Below, one piece after another: positions 14,744-15,736 of a stretch of DNA of 15,736 nt. Source of the DNA: an uncultured Lachnospiraceae bacterium (lineage in GTDB: Bacteria; Bacillota; Clostridia; Lachnospirales; Lachnospiraceae); contig CAJLUP010000034.1 of the NCBI GenBank assembly GCA_905209865.1, positions 1 to 15,736 of the forward strand, written 5' to 3'. Position 1 is the stretch's first letter. The number at the start of each line of letters is the position of its first letter. The position numbers were made by a program, and so were the translations under genes. A model generated the notes under the pieces. It was given only the letters and a program-made list of their open reading frames with translations, was not told the origin of the DNA and ran no database searches.

Positions 14744-15736
14744 ATGTTTCCTTCTCTTCTTTCTTTTCTTCCTTTTTTCTCCATATCCTGCACTGTTCCA
14801 CAAACCGCTGTGCGAACTGCGGACAAGAAGGCATGTACAAATGCGGATACCCTGCAAACAGCGCTCCTTCGATGCGGACGCATTTCCATGACCTGCTCTT
14901 ATCCGGCTTCATTGCCGTTATTTTTTCCCCGCTCTTTGAACTGTCCCAGTAATGAAACTCATGTCCTTTGATCATTTCTCCTTGTTTCAAATAAAGGCTC
15001 GTCTCTTCTTCCGGCGCAAGCGTTAACTCCACATATCCAAACCGGACAAGCTTTCCCGCGGGATAAGCCCTGCCTTTTAAGGCCCCTGCCATTTTCCAGA
15101 TCCGATGTTCTTTATCTTCTATTTCTTCATGCAGATACATAAATCCGCCGCACTCCGCCAAACAAGGCATTCCGCGATCAACCGCCTCCTTCACCGACTG
15201 CCGCATAGACTTATTTGCAGACAATTTCCGGCAGTACAGTTCCGGGTATCCGCCTCCGAAAATCAATCCCGAGACATCTTTTGGAATCTTTTCTGTTTCC
15301 AAAGGACTGAAAAACACAAGTTCTGCTCCCTGTTCTTCTAAAAGTTCCATATTATCCTTGTAATAAAAGCAAAATGCCGCATCCTTTGCCACGCCGATCC
15401 GAATTTGGCGGCAGGATGTATCATCCTTCTTCCTTCTATTCTGATTCCCGCCATCCTTTACCACACCCTGACCGCTTTGTCTGCCTGGACCGCTTTGTTT
15501 GTTCTGTTCACTTTGAGCAATCTGATACAAACTGTCCAGATCCACAGTTTCTGATACAATCCTCCCCGCCTCCTGCATCTGATCTTTCAGATGACAGATT
15601 TCCTGCGGAGTAACCAGTCCGAGATGACGGCTTTCCAAACAAAATGCTTCATTCTGTGGAAGATAACCCAGCACCGGAATGGGATAACCCTCTTCCTTTA
15701 ACTGTTCTTCAAGCATTTGCTTCAGACGCGGATAGA
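14721..15736 (-). CDS. cbiA: Cobyrinate a,c-diamide synthase (CbiA), N-terminus cut by window edge
   Basis: Glutamine-dependent amidotransferase making the a,c-diamide of cobyrinate. The frame runs off the right edge; 337 residues are visible, so roughly the first quarter (P-loop) is missing. Visible marks are the SRHLGLVTPQE segment ending the synthetase domain, FGGGYPELYCRKLS, the nucleophile in LAECGGFMYL (visible residue about 195), FGYVEL, GHEFHYWD, and the late AGYPHLYM with the glutaminase histidine. Between the two domains (15417-15506) is a hydrophilic, Gly/Ser/Gln/Arg-rich linker containing an 18-bp near-repeat. The C-terminus is a short Lys/Glu-rich tail overlapping the cobT start by 23 bp. 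Hydrogenobyrinate-using CobB is the aerobic counterpart; the setting favours CbiA. Confidence 0.95.
   Translation of the reverse strand, partial: YPRLKQMLEEQLKEEGYPIPVLGYLPQNEAFCLESRHLGLVTPQEICHLKDQMQEAGRIVSETVDLDSLYQIAQSEQNKQSGPGRQSGQGVVKDGGNQNRRKKDDTSCRQIRIGVAKDAAFCFYYKDNMELLEEQGAELVFFSPLETEKIPKDVSGLIFGGGYPELYCRKLSANKSMRQSVKEAVDRGMPCLAECGGFMYLHEEIEDKEHRIWKMAGALKGRAYPAGKLVRFGYVELTLAPEEETSLYLKQGEMIKGHEFHYWDSSKSGEKITAMKPDKSRSWKCVRIEGALFAGYPHLYMPSCPQFAQRFVEQCRIWRKKEEKKEEKETYVSRQGK
15470..15498 (-). repeat. Short direct repeat (18-bp period) within the cbiA linker
   Basis: The 11-mer GACCGCTTTGT occurs at 15470-15480 and 15488-15498 on the + strand. The 18-bp period is in frame and encodes the related hexapeptides SGPGRQ and SGQGVV in the interdomain linker, consistent with a small in-frame duplication. 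Confidence 0.55.

Noticed and set aside
14744..14857. N-terminal extension of cobT
   Set aside because: It lies within cbiA in another frame and is basic/low complexity, while ATG 14743 has a proper ribosome site and matches family length.
6082..15736. Cobalamin riboswitch inside the operon
   Set aside because: No non-coding gap in the operon exceeds 32 bp, too small for the element; if present it would be right of the window.
1..15736. Mobile element, defence system, CRISPR array or biosynthetic cluster
   Set aside because: No transposase, integrase, regular repeat array, tRNA/att site or unfamiliar multi-gene module was seen; all full-length genes belong to known families.

Overview
The window reads as ordinary chromosome from a low-to-moderate GC, anaerobic Firmicute, most likely a Lachnospiraceae-type Clostridium. 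This rests on the GC content, the strong AGGAGG-type ribosome sites, frequent TTG/GTG starts, the CobA-HemD fusion, and a late cobalamin operon of clostridial type. I cannot name the species. Apart from a 32-codon gene end on the + strand at the left edge, every gene lies on the minus strand, so transcription runs right to left. No intergenic stretch exceeds 300 bases (the longest is 167 bp), and I see no RNA genes, insertion sequences, CRISPR arrays or prophage genes.

Right part (about 15736 down to 6082): a compact cobalamin/tetrapyrrole operon in the order cbiA (cut by the window edge), cobT, cobS, cobC, cbiB, cobD, cbiP, hemC, cobA-hemD. CbiA and CbiP amidate the corrin ring side chains. 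CobD makes the aminopropanol phosphate arm, and CbiB attaches it. CobT activates the lower-ligand base, CobC is the matching phosphatase, and CobS joins base to ring. HemC and CobA-HemD supply uroporphyrinogen III and precorrin-2, the start of the same pathway (also siroheme). Most junctions overlap or are under 35 bp, so one transcript with translational coupling is likely. Its promoter, and any B12 riboswitch, would lie right of the window. cobU/cobP, hemA, hemB, hemL and the ring-contraction cbi genes are not in the window.

Left part (about 5914 down to 93): after a 167-bp gap with a weak promoter candidate come a YbaK/EbsC-family aminoacyl-tRNA deacylase and a five-component oligopeptide-type ABC importer: two permeases, a double-ATPase fusion, and a lipoprotein substrate-binding protein as the last gene. 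Its stop codon overlaps that of the convergent + strand gene.

Several starts differ from the longest open frames once ribosome sites are considered: 3600, 4421, 5383, 7629, 10069, 12831 and 14743. I found no clearly new biological system. The second-look items are small: repeated TTGA stop/start overlaps, a charged tail on CobC, a likely Fe-S cysteine cluster in the transporter ATPase, a repeat-expanded linker in CbiA, and an ambiguous lipoprotein start.
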